Assembly: GCA_900540455.1 (NCBI GenBank)
Contig: UQGD01000009.1
Span: forward strand, 4,226-68,225
DNA: 64,000 nt
Source of the DNA: an uncultured Faecalibacterium sp.
GTDB lineage: Bacteria; Bacillota; Clostridia; Oscillospirales; Ruminococcaceae
Reading direction: 5' to 3'
Shown here: one piece after another, positions 1-7,941 of the stretch
How positions within the stretch are numbered: the stretch's first letter is position 1
Layout of the letters: each line of letters starts with the position of its first letter
Notes under the pieces: generated by a model
What the model was told of the DNA's origin: nothing
Seen by the model: the letters and a program-made list of their open reading frames with translations, nothing else
Database searches by the model: none
Translations under genes and position numbers: made by a program

Positions 1-20
1 GGTCAGCACATGACCCGCTT

Positions 21-1070
21 TTATGCAAACTCCTCGGCAGTCACTACCTCCAGAAGGTCAGTGCAGTAGGGGGCAAATGCCTCTTTCACTGTTTCCAGGT
101 CCAGCCCCAGAGCGGCGCAGGTCTCGGTGTTGATGACTGCGATGCCGCTGTCAAAGGTCTGATACGGCAGCTCTGCGGGGGTCTTGCCGTCACACAGCAG
201 CTGCGCCGCCATCTCAGCGGTAGCCTCCCCCAGCTGGACGTAGTCCACGCCGTAGCCCACCAGCGCACCATTCAGCGCAAAGCTGTCCGCCCCGGTGTAG
301 TGCTGTACCCCTGCCTGGATAAAGGTCTCGTAGATCGAAAGTTCTGCCGTCATAATGGTGTTGTCGGTAGGCGTAAACACTGCCTTGACCCCGGCAGCGA
401 TCAGCGCTTCTGCCGCCATCTGCACCTCGGCTGTCGTGGTGCCGTTTTTTTCAATATACTGGATGCCCTTGGCATCGCAGAACGCTTTGGCGTCCGCAAT
501 GGCTTGTTTGGAGCTGTCCTGGCTCAGGTCGTACAAAAGGCCCAGCCGGTCCAGATCCGGGTTCAATGCCAGGATCAGTTCCATGATCGCATTGGTATTC
601 AGCGCATCGGAGGTGCCGGTAATATTGGGTTCCCCCGCAAAGCCAGCGGCTTCCGGGTCTGTAACGGCCGAATAGACCACCGGGATCTCGGTATCCTCCA
701 CAGCAGCCAGCATGGTGGCAGCGGTAGGGGTAGCCACCGCCACGATCACATCCACCTGATCTGCCACCAGGTCCGCGCCGATCTGGTTCAGGTTGGATTG
801 ATCGCCCTGTGCGTTGGATTCGTACTTGGCGTAATCAAACACGACGCCTTTTTCCTTCGCCAGCTCATCCAGACGGCTCTTCAGGGAATCTACGATCTGG
901 TTCAGCGAGGCGTGGTCCACATAGTTGACGATGCCCACCTTGTACCCCGAAGCTGAGCCGGAAGCCGGGGCGCTGCTGCACCCCGCCAGACCCAGTGCAG
1001 AGACGGCTGCACAGGCCAGTGTGCCCTGCATAAAGCTGCGGCGAGAGATCTTGTTCATGGTATCCATCAT
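21..1070 (-). CDS. trpX: TrpX-like ABC transporter substrate-binding lipoprotein
   Basis: Predicted lipid-anchored binding protein of the ABC_sub_bind family (TrpX type), which captures a substrate outside the cell for an ABC importer. The protein has 349 residues. Its N-terminus carries a SRRSFM twin-arginine-like motif, a hydrophobic stretch and a LAGC lipobox. Typical family segments follow, such as VGIVNYVDHASL and a VYSAVTDPEAAG-like hinge. Start choice: an AAAGGAG lies 5-8 bases before two adjacent ATGs (1070 and 1067); frames further upstream run through the T-box leader. Permease and ATPase genes would be expected past the left edge but are not visible. Tryptophan as ligand is inferred from the family and from the T-box in front of the gene, whose specifier reads UGG. 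Confidence 0.8.
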   Translation of the reverse strand: MMDTMNKISRRSFMQGTLACAAVSALGLAGCSSAPASGSASGYKVGIVNYVDHASLNQIVDSLKSRLDELAKEKGVVFDYAKYESNAQGDQSNLNQIGADLVADQVDVIVAVATPTAATMLAAVEDTEIPVVYSAVTDPEAAGFAGEPNITGTSDALNTNAIMELILALNPDLDRLGLLYDLSQDSSKQAIADAKAFCDAKGIQYIEKNGTTTAEVQMAAEALIAAGVKAVFTPTDNTIMTAELSIYETFIQAGVQHYTGADSFALNGALVGYGVDYVQLGEATAEMAAQLLCDGKTPAELPYQTFDSGIAVINTETCAALGLDLETVKEAFAPYCTDLLEVVTAEEFA

Positions 1071-1100
1071 GGCTGCTCCTTTCCTTGGGGCGGGCAACAA

Positions 1101-1437
1101 AAAAAGGACCCGCTCCCTCCTGGGAACAGGTCCTTGCTTTTCCATTTGTACAGCAGCCCGCTCCCTGTGTGTTTCCACAAGGACAGACACGGATCCCCCG
1201 GTCTGCGGTGCCACCTTGTTTGCTCTGCTGTTTTTTCTGTACAGAGCCCCTCACGGAGAGCCAACACTCCCCTGCCCTGTAACGGTGGCTTCCGTCCTAA
1301 GCTACTAAGCGCAGCACTGCGCTGCCCGTTTGCCCGGCCCTCGGCGGCCCACGAAGTCCTGCCCCGCTGCCGCCCGTTTCCATCCTCCGGGCTCTCTAGG
1401 GGTACGCTGTGCAGGTTCTCTTCCGCCTCATCGGTTT
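1101..1437 (-). promoter_or_regulatory. T-box riboswitch leader, probable tryptophan specifier
   Basis: Read on the minus strand, the leader has the canonical T-box layout. A Stem I holds AGAGAGCCCGG and GGATGGAAACGGGC-type conserved elements. The T-box core AAGGTGGCACCGC is complementary to 1205-1217. A terminator hairpin at 1106-1133 (GGACC...GGTCC) is followed by a run of seven T at 1105-1099. The Stem I base pairs GGCGG (1427-1423) with CCGCC (1347-1343). In the internal loop the codon TGG (1351-1349) is followed by a purine just before the basal stem, which is the specifier position. Uncharged tRNA-Trp would be expected to stabilise the antiterminator and switch on the downstream binding protein. 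Confidence 0.88.
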
Positions 1438-1443
1438 GATTGC

Positions 1444-1471
1444 ATTATACGCTTTATTTCTATAAAGTCAA
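1444..1471 (-). promoter_or_regulatory. Promoter of the T-box transcript
   Basis: On the minus strand, TTGACT (1471-1466) and TATAAT (1449-1444) are separated by 16 bases, just upstream of the T-box Stem I. This is a near-consensus sigma-A promoter. The rest of the gap up to the glycosyltransferase stop at 1597 shows nothing else recognisable. Confidence 0.8.
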
Positions 1472-1596
1472 GAGCAATTTTTTCACCTTAAGGCCGGTTG
1501 GGACGTTTTCTCTTCACCTGAGCAGGGGTCTGCTTGCTCTGCCGAGTCAGCGCAGCTGTTTTTCTGCGCTTTTTCCACCTGCACGGCAAAATATTT

Positions 1597-2382
1597 TTAC
1601 CACCGAAAGCCCCACTTGCGGAAATAGCGCAGCAGACTGCGGGTCTGCCACAAACAGGGCCGCAGCTGGCGGTGGGCCGCCCGGTGCCAGGCGTGGACAG
1701 CCGTGTACTGCGGCACCAGATAGACCTTGCCCCGCTGCATCATCTTCTGGGTCAGGTCTGCATCCTCCACATACATGAAATACCCTTCATCAAAGCCGCC
1801 CACTGCACGGAAATCCTCTGTGCGCACCGCAGAAAAGCTGCCGGTGCAGAACTGGATCTCGGTGGGCTGGGTCAGGTCCGCATCTGCCATCAAATAGGCA
1901 TCGTTGTACTTGGACCAAAATTTCAGCATGGGGAGCTGACGGTAGACCATGGCCCGCAAGCTGCACCGGCGCAGCGGCAGCGCCTGGATACGGCCGTCCG
2001 GGAATTGCAGCCCCGGCCGCGCCATCACCACATCGGGGTGTGCCTCCATCCACTCTGCCAGGTCGGAGAGCGTATCCTCCATCAGCTGGATATCTGGGTT
2101 CAGGATAAAATGCACCTGGCTGGAAAGCTGCGGCAGCACGGTATTATGCCCTGCGCCAAAGCCCTGGTTGCGGGAGCGGCAGATCACCCGTACCACCTGC
2201 CCCGGGCGGGTGGTCAGCCCTTGCGCTGCCTGCTCCAGCTGGGGGCCGCTGCCGTCAGGACTGGCATTGTCCACCAGATAAAGGGTCAGCGGATGGCGCC
2301 GGGTACAGTCCAAAACCGTGGCTGCAGCCGTCAAAGCCTCCTGCCAGTGATTGTAGACCACAATGGTTGCGCTCAGCTCCAC
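1597..2382 (-). CDS. Family 2 glycosyltransferase (rhamnosyltransferase-like)
   Basis: A 261-residue GT-A fold glycosyltransferase expected to transfer a nucleotide-activated sugar in cell-surface polysaccharide synthesis. The N-terminus TIVVYNHWQEAL leads into LVDNASPDGS, the usual nucleotide-binding segment. FILNPDIQL supplies a D-containing metal/donor motif. CTGSFSAVRTEDF and GGFDEGYFMYVEDADL follow and match the acceptor/catalytic region of rhamnosyltransferase-type GT2 enzymes. The start is GTG, placed 6 bases after AAAGGAGG. The stop of the upstream gene overlaps that ribosome-binding site, so the two genes form an operon. The acceptor and donor cannot be told from sequence. Confidence 0.85.
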   Translation of the reverse strand: MELSATIVVYNHWQEALTAAATVLDCTRRHPLTLYLVDNASPDGSGPQLEQAAQGLTTRPGQVVRVICRSRNQGFGAGHNTVLPQLSSQVHFILNPDIQLMEDTLSDLAEWMEAHPDVVMARPGLQFPDGRIQALPLRRCSLRAMVYRQLPMLKFWSKYNDAYLMADADLTQPTEIQFCTGSFSAVRTEDFRAVGGFDEGYFMYVEDADLTQKMMQRGKVYLVPQYTAVHAWHRAAHRQLRPCLWQTRSLLRYFRKWGFRW

Positions 2383-2397
2383 AGGGAGCCTCCTTTC

Positions 2398-4824
2398 TTA
2401 CTCCAGGGGCAGGATCTTCAGGCTGAAATCCTCCCGCTGGATGTCAAAGTTCGGGTTGGTGCAGGGGTCGCCTGCTGCCAGCTGTTTGCCCCACCGCTGC
2501 TGGAACCGCAGCACCTCGCCCTGGAAGCGGCGCTGCTTTACAGGATCATCCTCCTGACCGCGGCTCTTGCTCTCGTAATGATAAAGCTGTGCAAAGGGCG
2601 TGAACACATTGGTATACCCAGCTTCCCGTACACGGACGCAGAAATCCACATCGTTGAACGCCACAGCAAAGCTCTCGTCCAAGCCGCCCACCGCCTGATA
2701 GATCTCGGTGCGCACCAGCAGGCAGGCGGCAGTGACCGCATACACATCCTGCACATAGTTCAAGCGCCCCATATAGCCATCGGATGCCGCGGGGAAGTAC
2801 TTATGCAGGTGCCCTGCCACGCCGCCGATGCCCAGGCCGACACCTGCGTGCTGCACAGTATCATCCGGATAGAGCAGCTTGGCGCCCACACAGCCTACCC
2901 GCTTTTGCTGGGCATACATCACCATTTCTTCCAGCCAGCGGGGGGTCAGCACCTCGGTATCATTGTTCAGCAGCAGCAGGTACTCGCCCGTAGCATACTG
3001 TGCGCCAAAGTTGTTCAGCGCACTGTAATTGAAGCCCTTGCCCTGCCAGGTCAGCACCCGCAGATTTTCCGGGTGGCGTTTCTGCAGCCGGGCATAGGTC
3101 TGGAAGGTGGCCTCCTCTTTGCTGTTGTTCTCGATCAGCAGCACCTCAAAATCCGGGTAGGTGGTGCGGGCATAAATGGACTCCACGCAGGTCTCCAGAT
3201 CCTGCGCATGGTCGCAGGTGGGGATCAGGATGCTGACCCGGCCCGGGCGGTCGATCACATAATCCGTCTTATAATAGCCGGGAGTCTCCGGGATCAGGCT
3301 GACATCCTCCACTGCAACACCCAGACGCTGGTAGTGGGACCGCAGCGCCGCAATACCGGCATCGATGCAGTAGGTCTTAGCCGAGATATCCGCCGCCGTG
3401 CTGCCCGGGCTGGAACGCCAGTAATACAGCGCATGGGGGATATGGACGATGCATCGGGCCATCTCGGTCAGGCGCAGGAACAGATCATAGTCCTGGCTGC
3501 CGTTGTAGGCTTCCCGCTCGGGGCCGCCTGCGGCTTCCATCAGCGCACGGCTGAATACCGACAGGTGGCAGATATAGTTGTTGGAGCGGAGGTTATCCAC
3601 CATGAAATCCGGCTTGAAGTGGTAGAGCACCACATTATCCACCTTGCCTTCAAAGGTGGCCTCGTCGGTATAGACAAAATCTGCGCCCTTCTCTGCAATC
3701 GCCCGCGCTGCATACCACAGCGCACAGGGGTGCAGCAGGTCGTCATGATCCAGCAGCGCAAAGAACACACCACTGGCCATCGCAAAGCCCTGGTTGGTGT
3801 TGCCGGCAATGCCCTCATTCTTTTCCAACTTACGGTACAGGATGCGCGGGTCCTCCGCTGCTGCGGCAGCTGCCATGCGGGACGCAGCTTCATCGGTGCC
3901 CGCATCCGCCAGGCAAAGCTCCCAGTTCTGATAGGTCTGGTTGCGCACCGAATCCAGCAGCTGCTGCAAAAACTCCAGCGGCGGATTGTACATCGGCACG
4001 ATCACGCTGATCTTGGGCGCCCGGGGCTGGTTATGCACCTGGCGCACCAGCAGCTCCACCGGCGCAAACTGATCTGCACGCAGGGTCTTGCCCGGGAACA
4101 GCGCAGCATACTCCCGCCGTGCTTCCATCTGGGCACGGACCCCCGCAAGACCCAGCCGCCGCAGCGATGCCAGGAACACAAAAGGCGGGAAGGTGCGGCA
4201 GACCTGCCGGGTCTTGCTGACCAGATAACGGGCCGGCCAGGTGATCTTCCAGAACTTAGAGCCAGTGACCTGCGCCAGGGCGTTTTCCAGCTGCTGCTCG
4301 TGGCTGCGGCTGAGCGAAAGATCGCTGCGCAGGCGCTGAAGCTGGGCATCCTGCTCCTCCAGCTGATGCTGGGCGCGGGCCAGGTTCTCCCGCACAGAGT
4401 CCAGCTCCTGCTCATAGCCCTGGGCCAGCGCCTGAGGCGCAGGCAGGACATCGGCCTGCCGGTAGAGCGCCGCCGGCTGCGTGCGGCCCCGGTTTTTCCA
4501 GCTGAAATCACGATAATACCCCCGCTCTGCCAGCGTATCGGTCCAGCTGGACAAAAGCGGGCTGTCTGCTGCCACCAGCAGCAAGGGGCCTGACAAGGCA
4601 TCCGGCACCTGCGCCCAAGCGGGGTCCTCCACCACGGTAAGCTGGGTCTGCACCGGCTGCGGGTCTGCCGCCACCTGCGCCCCTGCGGCGCTGAGCGCCT
4701 GGGCCAGCGGGCTGTCCCCGCACGGCATCCAGATCGTTTTCGGGCACAGCTCTGCCATGATGCGCTGTGCCATCTGGCGGCAGCGGCGGCGCTGCGCCCG
4801 GGTCGTATTTTCCTGCGACTGCAT
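2398..4824 (-). CDS. Two-domain family 2 glycosyltransferase with coiled coil
   Basis: An 808-residue protein with at least four parts. Residues 1 to about 125 look like a small Rossmann-type domain, not obviously catalytic. Residues about 135-210 are a heptad-rich coiled coil (YEQELDSVRENLARAQHQLE) ending in a SKFWKITWPAR segment often seen before polysaccharide glycosyltransferases. One GT2 domain begins at KISVIVPMYNPPLEF with DHDDLLHP as the metal motif. A second begins at VSILIPTCDHAQDLE with LLNNDTEVL and GGLDESFAVAFNDVDFC. It probably extends or decorates a surface glycan (teichoic acid-, capsule- or rhamnan-like), together with the next gene. The ATG is about 14 bases from AGGAGG, a rather long spacing, so the exact start is a little uncertain. 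Confidence 0.85.
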   Translation of the reverse strand: MQSQENTTRAQRRRCRQMAQRIMAELCPKTIWMPCGDSPLAQALSAAGAQVAADPQPVQTQLTVVEDPAWAQVPDALSGPLLLVAADSPLLSSWTDTLAERGYYRDFSWKNRGRTQPAALYRQADVLPAPQALAQGYEQELDSVRENLARAQHQLEEQDAQLQRLRSDLSLSRSHEQQLENALAQVTGSKFWKITWPARYLVSKTRQVCRTFPPFVFLASLRRLGLAGVRAQMEARREYAALFPGKTLRADQFAPVELLVRQVHNQPRAPKISVIVPMYNPPLEFLQQLLDSVRNQTYQNWELCLADAGTDEAASRMAAAAAAEDPRILYRKLEKNEGIAGNTNQGFAMASGVFFALLDHDDLLHPCALWYAARAIAEKGADFVYTDEATFEGKVDNVVLYHFKPDFMVDNLRSNNYICHLSVFSRALMEAAGGPEREAYNGSQDYDLFLRLTEMARCIVHIPHALYYWRSSPGSTAADISAKTYCIDAGIAALRSHYQRLGVAVEDVSLIPETPGYYKTDYVIDRPGRVSILIPTCDHAQDLETCVESIYARTTYPDFEVLLIENNSKEEATFQTYARLQKRHPENLRVLTWQGKGFNYSALNNFGAQYATGEYLLLLNNDTEVLTPRWLEEMVMYAQQKRVGCVGAKLLYPDDTVQHAGVGLGIGGVAGHLHKYFPAASDGYMGRLNYVQDVYAVTAACLLVRTEIYQAVGGLDESFAVAFNDVDFCVRVREAGYTNVFTPFAQLYHYESKSRGQEDDPVKQRRFQGEVLRFQQRWGKQLAAGDPCTNPNFDIQREDFSLKILPLE

Positions 4825-4898
4825 TCTGTTCTTTTGCCCCTCCTGTCAATGAGTCCTGTTGCTTGAGCCGCCGAGCGGCTGCAGGACCAGTTGTGTAT

Positions 4899-4904
4899 AG
4901 TATA
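4899..4904 (-). promoter_or_regulatory. Extended -10 promoter of the glycosyltransferase operon
   Basis: On the minus strand TGGTATACT forms an extended -10 element about 75 bases upstream of the ATG at 4824. No good -35 box is visible. Confidence 0.5.
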
Positions 4905-4973
4905 CCAAATTCAGGTGTGTTTGAGAAGTGCCCCCATTCTGCTGATGCACGGCAGCTCTCTGCTCTAAACTCT

Positions 4974-5006
4974 GAATTGGCCCGCGCTGCTTGCGCGGGC
5001 CAATTC
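4974..5006. terminator. Perfect 14-bp inverted repeat after the spoIID-like gene
   Basis: GAATTGGCCCGCGC at 4974-4987 and its exact complement at 4993-5006 flank a 5-base loop. It sits 28 bases past the stop of the minus-strand SpoIID-like gene. The only nearby T-run is on the plus strand (TTTTTT at about 5012), so it is a very stable hairpin but not a textbook terminator for the minus-strand gene. Confidence 0.6.
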
Positions 5007-5033
5007 AAGTACTTTTTTGTAAAGAGATCCGGT

Positions 5034-6095
5034 TCAGCGCAGCCAGCCAAACAGCCAGTCGAACAGACCGCCGGGGGTCTCGATGGAGGCACCCTGATAG
5101 TAATGGTGCAGGATGTCCCGGTAGTTCATATTCTGCTCCACCGCATAGCCCACAGCACCGCACTGGCTCATACCCACACCGTGGCCAAAGCCATAATAAT
5201 TCATGCAGGGCGTGCCCGCTGCATCCATGCCAAAGTCAAAGCAGTAGCGGGAGGAGACGAACTGGCTGATGTAGCGGTACTTGCGTCCGTTGGACACAAA
5301 GGTATCATACTGCACAAAGCCGCCCAGGCTCTTGTTGGAGGTATCTGCGCTGACATACGGCTCACCGGTGCGGCTGTCATTGTACTCGGTATAACGATAG
5401 TCCTTGCCGATGACACGGCGCAGGATGTTGTGGTACTGCTCCTCATAGGGGCTTTCCACGCTTTGCAGGTACGGCACATCGGTACCCCAGGCATCCTTTG
5501 CAGAGCAGGTGCCGTAAACGCCGGTCTGGGGGTTGTAGCCTGCACTGGCCGACCATACCGCATCGATGACGCTGCCCTTATAGGTCAAGATCTCATCCTT
5601 TACCGGGCGGATGGCATCCCGCATAGCCTTACGGGTAGCTGCGGGAATCTGGTTGACCGGGGTATAGATCAGCGCATTGGAAGCCGAGCCATACTGCTTG
5701 TGATACTCCAGGTAGGAGTGTACCGCCACAGCCTGGGCTTTCCACGCCTGGGCAGCCTGGGCAGGGGACATATAGCTGCCGATGGCACCCAGCTCTGTAT
5801 AGGTGATGCCCACCAGACAATCCAAAAGGTCCAGACGAACATTCCGGCGCAGACCCTTCTCCTTGATGTTCAAATAAGGCACCGTGATCTTATCGCCAAA
5901 CAGCCAAGCAAGGCAGTTTTCGTCCTCCGAGGGAATCAGCGTGGTGTTTGCACCACCGATCGTGGTAGGACCCGCAGCCGGATCCGCCGGGACAGGTTCG
6001 CCTTCCGCCAGGGCTGCCGGGGCAAGCACGGTCAGGCAGAGTACCGCAGCCAGCAAAAGGGCTGCTCCGCGCTTTAATAAAGATGATGATCTCAA
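5034..6095 (-). CDS. SpoIID/LytB domain secreted protein
   Basis: A 353-residue protein with a cleavable signal peptide (KRGAALLLAAVLCL then APAALAEGE) and a SpoIID/LytB domain. The domain is recognised from NVRLDLLDCLVGITYTELG, AQAWKAQAVAVHSYLEY, SASAGYNPQTG, and a closing block FGHGVGMSQCGAVGYA. Family members bind peptidoglycan, and SpoIID itself is a lytic transglycosylase acting on glycan strands denuded of stem peptides. I place the start at TTG 6095, 9 bases after GGAGG, because it gives a clean signal peptide. The longer frame from 6170 would add 25 polar residues and run through the promoter region. Whether it serves sporulation or general wall remodelling cannot be decided here. Confidence 0.85.
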   Translation of the reverse strand: MRSSSLLKRGAALLLAAVLCLTVLAPAALAEGEPVPADPAAGPTTIGGANTTLIPSEDENCLAWLFGDKITVPYLNIKEKGLRRNVRLDLLDCLVGITYTELGAIGSYMSPAQAAQAWKAQAVAVHSYLEYHKQYGSASNALIYTPVNQIPAATRKAMRDAIRPVKDEILTYKGSVIDAVWSASAGYNPQTGVYGTCSAKDAWGTDVPYLQSVESPYEEQYHNILRRVIGKDYRYTEYNDSRTGEPYVSADTSNKSLGGFVQYDTFVSNGRKYRYISQFVSSRYCFDFGMDAAGTPCMNYYGFGHGVGMSQCGAVGYAVEQNMNYRDILHHYYQGASIETPGGLFDWLFGWLR

Positions 6096-6158
6096 GATCC
6101 AGATCCTCCACTTTCTTGTTCCCCTTTTGGTAAGAGGAGACAGTTTCTGTTGTATTTT

Positions 6159-6187
6159 AGTGTAACACACCTGACCGGTCAGGGCAA
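6159..6187 (-). promoter_or_regulatory. Promoter with 14-bp palindrome in the spacer
   Basis: On the minus strand TTGCCC (6187-6182) and TACACT (6164-6159) are 17 bases apart. The perfect palindrome CCTGACCGGTCAGG (6170-6183) fills most of the spacer and resembles an operator. It lies upstream of the SpoIID-like gene. Confidence 0.6.
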
Positions 6188-6208
6188 GGACTGTACTCGG
6201 CTTTTCAC

Positions 6209-6243
6209 AAAAAAACGGACGAAAGCGCCCTCGCTTCCGCCCG
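6209..6243 (-). terminator. Rho-independent terminator of the merR-type gene
   Basis: On the minus strand CGGGCGGAAGCG pairs across an AGGG loop with CGCTTTCGTCCG, followed by TTTTTTT. It begins 12 bases past the regulator stop codon. Confidence 0.85.
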
Positions 6244-6254
6244 AAAAGATCCCC

Positions 6255-6986
6255 TTAAGACTGGGAACAAAAATATTGGATGGCCTGTGCTGCAAACTCT
6301 GCGGTACCGGGGCCACCGGCCGCATCGATATTCTGGGTCATGCTGTCGCCTGCGGTGTACATCTGCCCCAGGCACTGCAAGATCTGCTTGGTGCAGGTGT
6401 AATAATGGTCGGTGATGTACTGCTGCAGCCGGGCCGTCAGCGCCTGGGCCTCCGGACCAGCCGGGGAAGCATCCCGCAGGGCTCCGAATTCTGCAAACAG
6501 AGCCATCAGCCCAGCCCCGTCCTGTTCTGCCTGGTCCGCCGGCTGATCTGCCGCCCGGCGCTCATACTCCTGGTAGGCATCGGTGGCGCCCCAGCGGCGC
6601 TTTGCCTCCGCAGCGTAACGCTGCATCTCGGTCTTATCCCATGATTTGAAACTCATACTGTTCACTCCTGACTTTTGGATCTGACGGGCCTGGTGGATCA
6701 GGCGGTCCAGCCGGGCTTTGCGCAGTTCCAGCAGGTGGATCTGCTTTTCCAGCGCATCCTTAGCATCAAACTGCGGTGCATCCAGCATAGACCGGATCTC
6801 CCGCAGGGGGAACTCCAGCTCCCGGAATTGCAGGATCAGATACAGCCGCTCCAGCGCCGCCTGGTCGTACAAGCGGTACCCCGCCGGGGAAAGCTGGCTG
6901 GGTCTCAGCAGCCCGATCGCATCGTAATGGTGCAGTGTGCGCACACTGACCCCGCTGATCCGGCTCATCTGACTGACCGTCCACAT
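6255..6986 (-). CDS. MerR family regulator with TipAS-like ligand domain
   Basis: A 243-residue transcription factor. The MerR winged helix is clear at the N-terminus (MWTVSQMSRISGVSVRTLHH, then GYRLYDQAALERL), followed by the dimerisation helix. The C-terminal half, from about residue 110, matches the TipAS domain type: KSWDKTEMQRYAAEAKRRWG and a helical end. TipA-class proteins bind hydrophobic or thiopeptide-like compounds and activate their own promoter by twisting the DNA. The ATG at 6986 follows GGGAGGTGAGCAGG; a longer frame begins upstream but lacks a ribosome-binding site. The gene's promoter has the classical MerR layout, so autoregulation is likely. The inducer is unknown. Confidence 0.88.
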   Translation of the reverse strand: MWTVSQMSRISGVSVRTLHHYDAIGLLRPSQLSPAGYRLYDQAALERLYLILQFRELEFPLREIRSMLDAPQFDAKDALEKQIHLLELRKARLDRLIHQARQIQKSGVNSMSFKSWDKTEMQRYAAEAKRRWGATDAYQEYERRAADQPADQAEQDGAGLMALFAEFGALRDASPAGPEAQALTARLQQYITDHYYTCTKQILQCLGQMYTAGDSMTQNIDAAGGPGTAEFAAQAIQYFCSQS

Positions 6987-7010
6987 CCTGCTCACCTCCC
7001 GTCTGACAGG

Positions 7011-7041
7011 ATGATACACCCTGACGCAGCGTCAGAGTCAA
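7011..7041 (-). promoter_or_regulatory. MerR-type promoter: 19-bp spacer with palindromic operator
   Basis: On the minus strand TTGACT (7041-7036) and TATCAT (7016-7011) are separated by exactly 19 bases. The spacer contains the perfect palindrome CTGACGC-A-GCGTCAG (7021-7035). Over-long spacers with a centred dyad are the hallmark of MerR-activated promoters. The ATG of the regulator is 24 bases further on. Confidence 0.88.
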
Positions 7042-7062
7042 GAGGAAAAAGAAAATTTATTT

Positions 7063-7908
7063 TCAGCCCAGGCCCAGCTCTGCAAAAGCCCGGGCGATGC
7101 CGTCCTCTGTCACAGCGGGGCAGATGCGCTGGCAGCGCTGCTTCAGGCTCTCGGAGCCGTTGGCCATGCAGACGCTGATGCCCACCACATCGGCCATAGC
7201 CAGGTCGTTGTCGCTGTCGCCAAAGCCGATGGTGTCCGACAGCGGACGCTCCAGATACCGGCAGATGGCCCGGATGCCCTCCCCTTTGCTGAACCGGCGG
7301 TCGATCAGTTCCCCGTTGATCACTGAGCTTGTCAGCTCCATGCGGCTCTCACAGAAAAAGAACTGGTGCTCATACTGACGGCGGGCTTCCGCCAGGGATG
7401 CCTCGTCCGGTGCAATATAGACCACCTTATAGACGGGCTGCCCCTGGTAGTCGGACAGCGGGCGCAGGGTCATCCCCTGTTTCATGGCTGTGCGCCAGCG
7501 CTCGGCCTCACTGTTCAGTCTGCGGCCCGGTTTGTTCAGCAGCGTCTCAAAGCGCCGGAGCATCCGCTGGCCGCCAAAGGTGTCATCCCGGGCTTCCAGC
7601 GTACACTCCACTCCGTTTTTCTCCAGCACCTCACAAAGCCCCTGCACCTGCTGTGCAGGCAAGGGCAGGTCTACCAGGATCTGATCCCCGCAGCCCACAT
7701 ACCCCCCTGCACTGCACACAAAGCCGTCAAAGCCAAGGTCCAGCAAGGGGGCTGTCATGCGGTAATTGCGGCCGGTGCACAGAAACACCTTGTGCCCCAC
7801 CGCCTGCGCACGGCGCACCGCTGCAATGGCGCTGTCCGGTGCCACCATCTCCCCCGGCGGCAGAAGGGTGCCGTCGATATCCAAAAAGATCAGCTTCTGC
7901 TCTGGCAT
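7063..7908 (-). CDS. Cof-type HAD superfamily phosphatase
   Basis: A 281-residue cytoplasmic phosphatase of the HAD IIB (Cof) class, which dephosphorylates small phosphorylated metabolites such as sugar phosphates. Motif I is FLDIDGTLLPPG with the nucleophile and general-acid aspartates. Motif II is LCTGRNY. The C-terminal motifs are a lysine in SKGEGIRAI and GFGDSDNDLAM. The region between is the mixed alpha/beta cap typical of the class. The start is ATG 7908 after AAAGAGGAAT; a longer reading frame upstream lacks support. The gene follows the LacI-type regulator by 33 bases on the same strand and may be cotranscribed with it. The substrate is not predictable. Confidence 0.88.
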   Translation of the reverse strand: MPEQKLIFLDIDGTLLPPGEMVAPDSAIAAVRRAQAVGHKVFLCTGRNYRMTAPLLDLGFDGFVCSAGGYVGCGDQILVDLPLPAQQVQGLCEVLEKNGVECTLEARDDTFGGQRMLRRFETLLNKPGRRLNSEAERWRTAMKQGMTLRPLSDYQGQPVYKVVYIAPDEASLAEARRQYEHQFFFCESRMELTSSVINGELIDRRFSKGEGIRAICRYLERPLSDTIGFGDSDNDLAMADVVGISVCMANGSESLKQRCQRICPAVTEDGIARAFAELGLG

Positions 7909-7941
7909 ATTCCTCTTTCCTTTCCACACCCGCATTTTTTA

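Noticed and set aside
1534..4593. A 1,019-codon open frame on the plus strand
   Set aside because: It is antisense to two clear glycosyltransferase genes, has no family motif, and long antisense frames are expected from biased codon use at this GC content.
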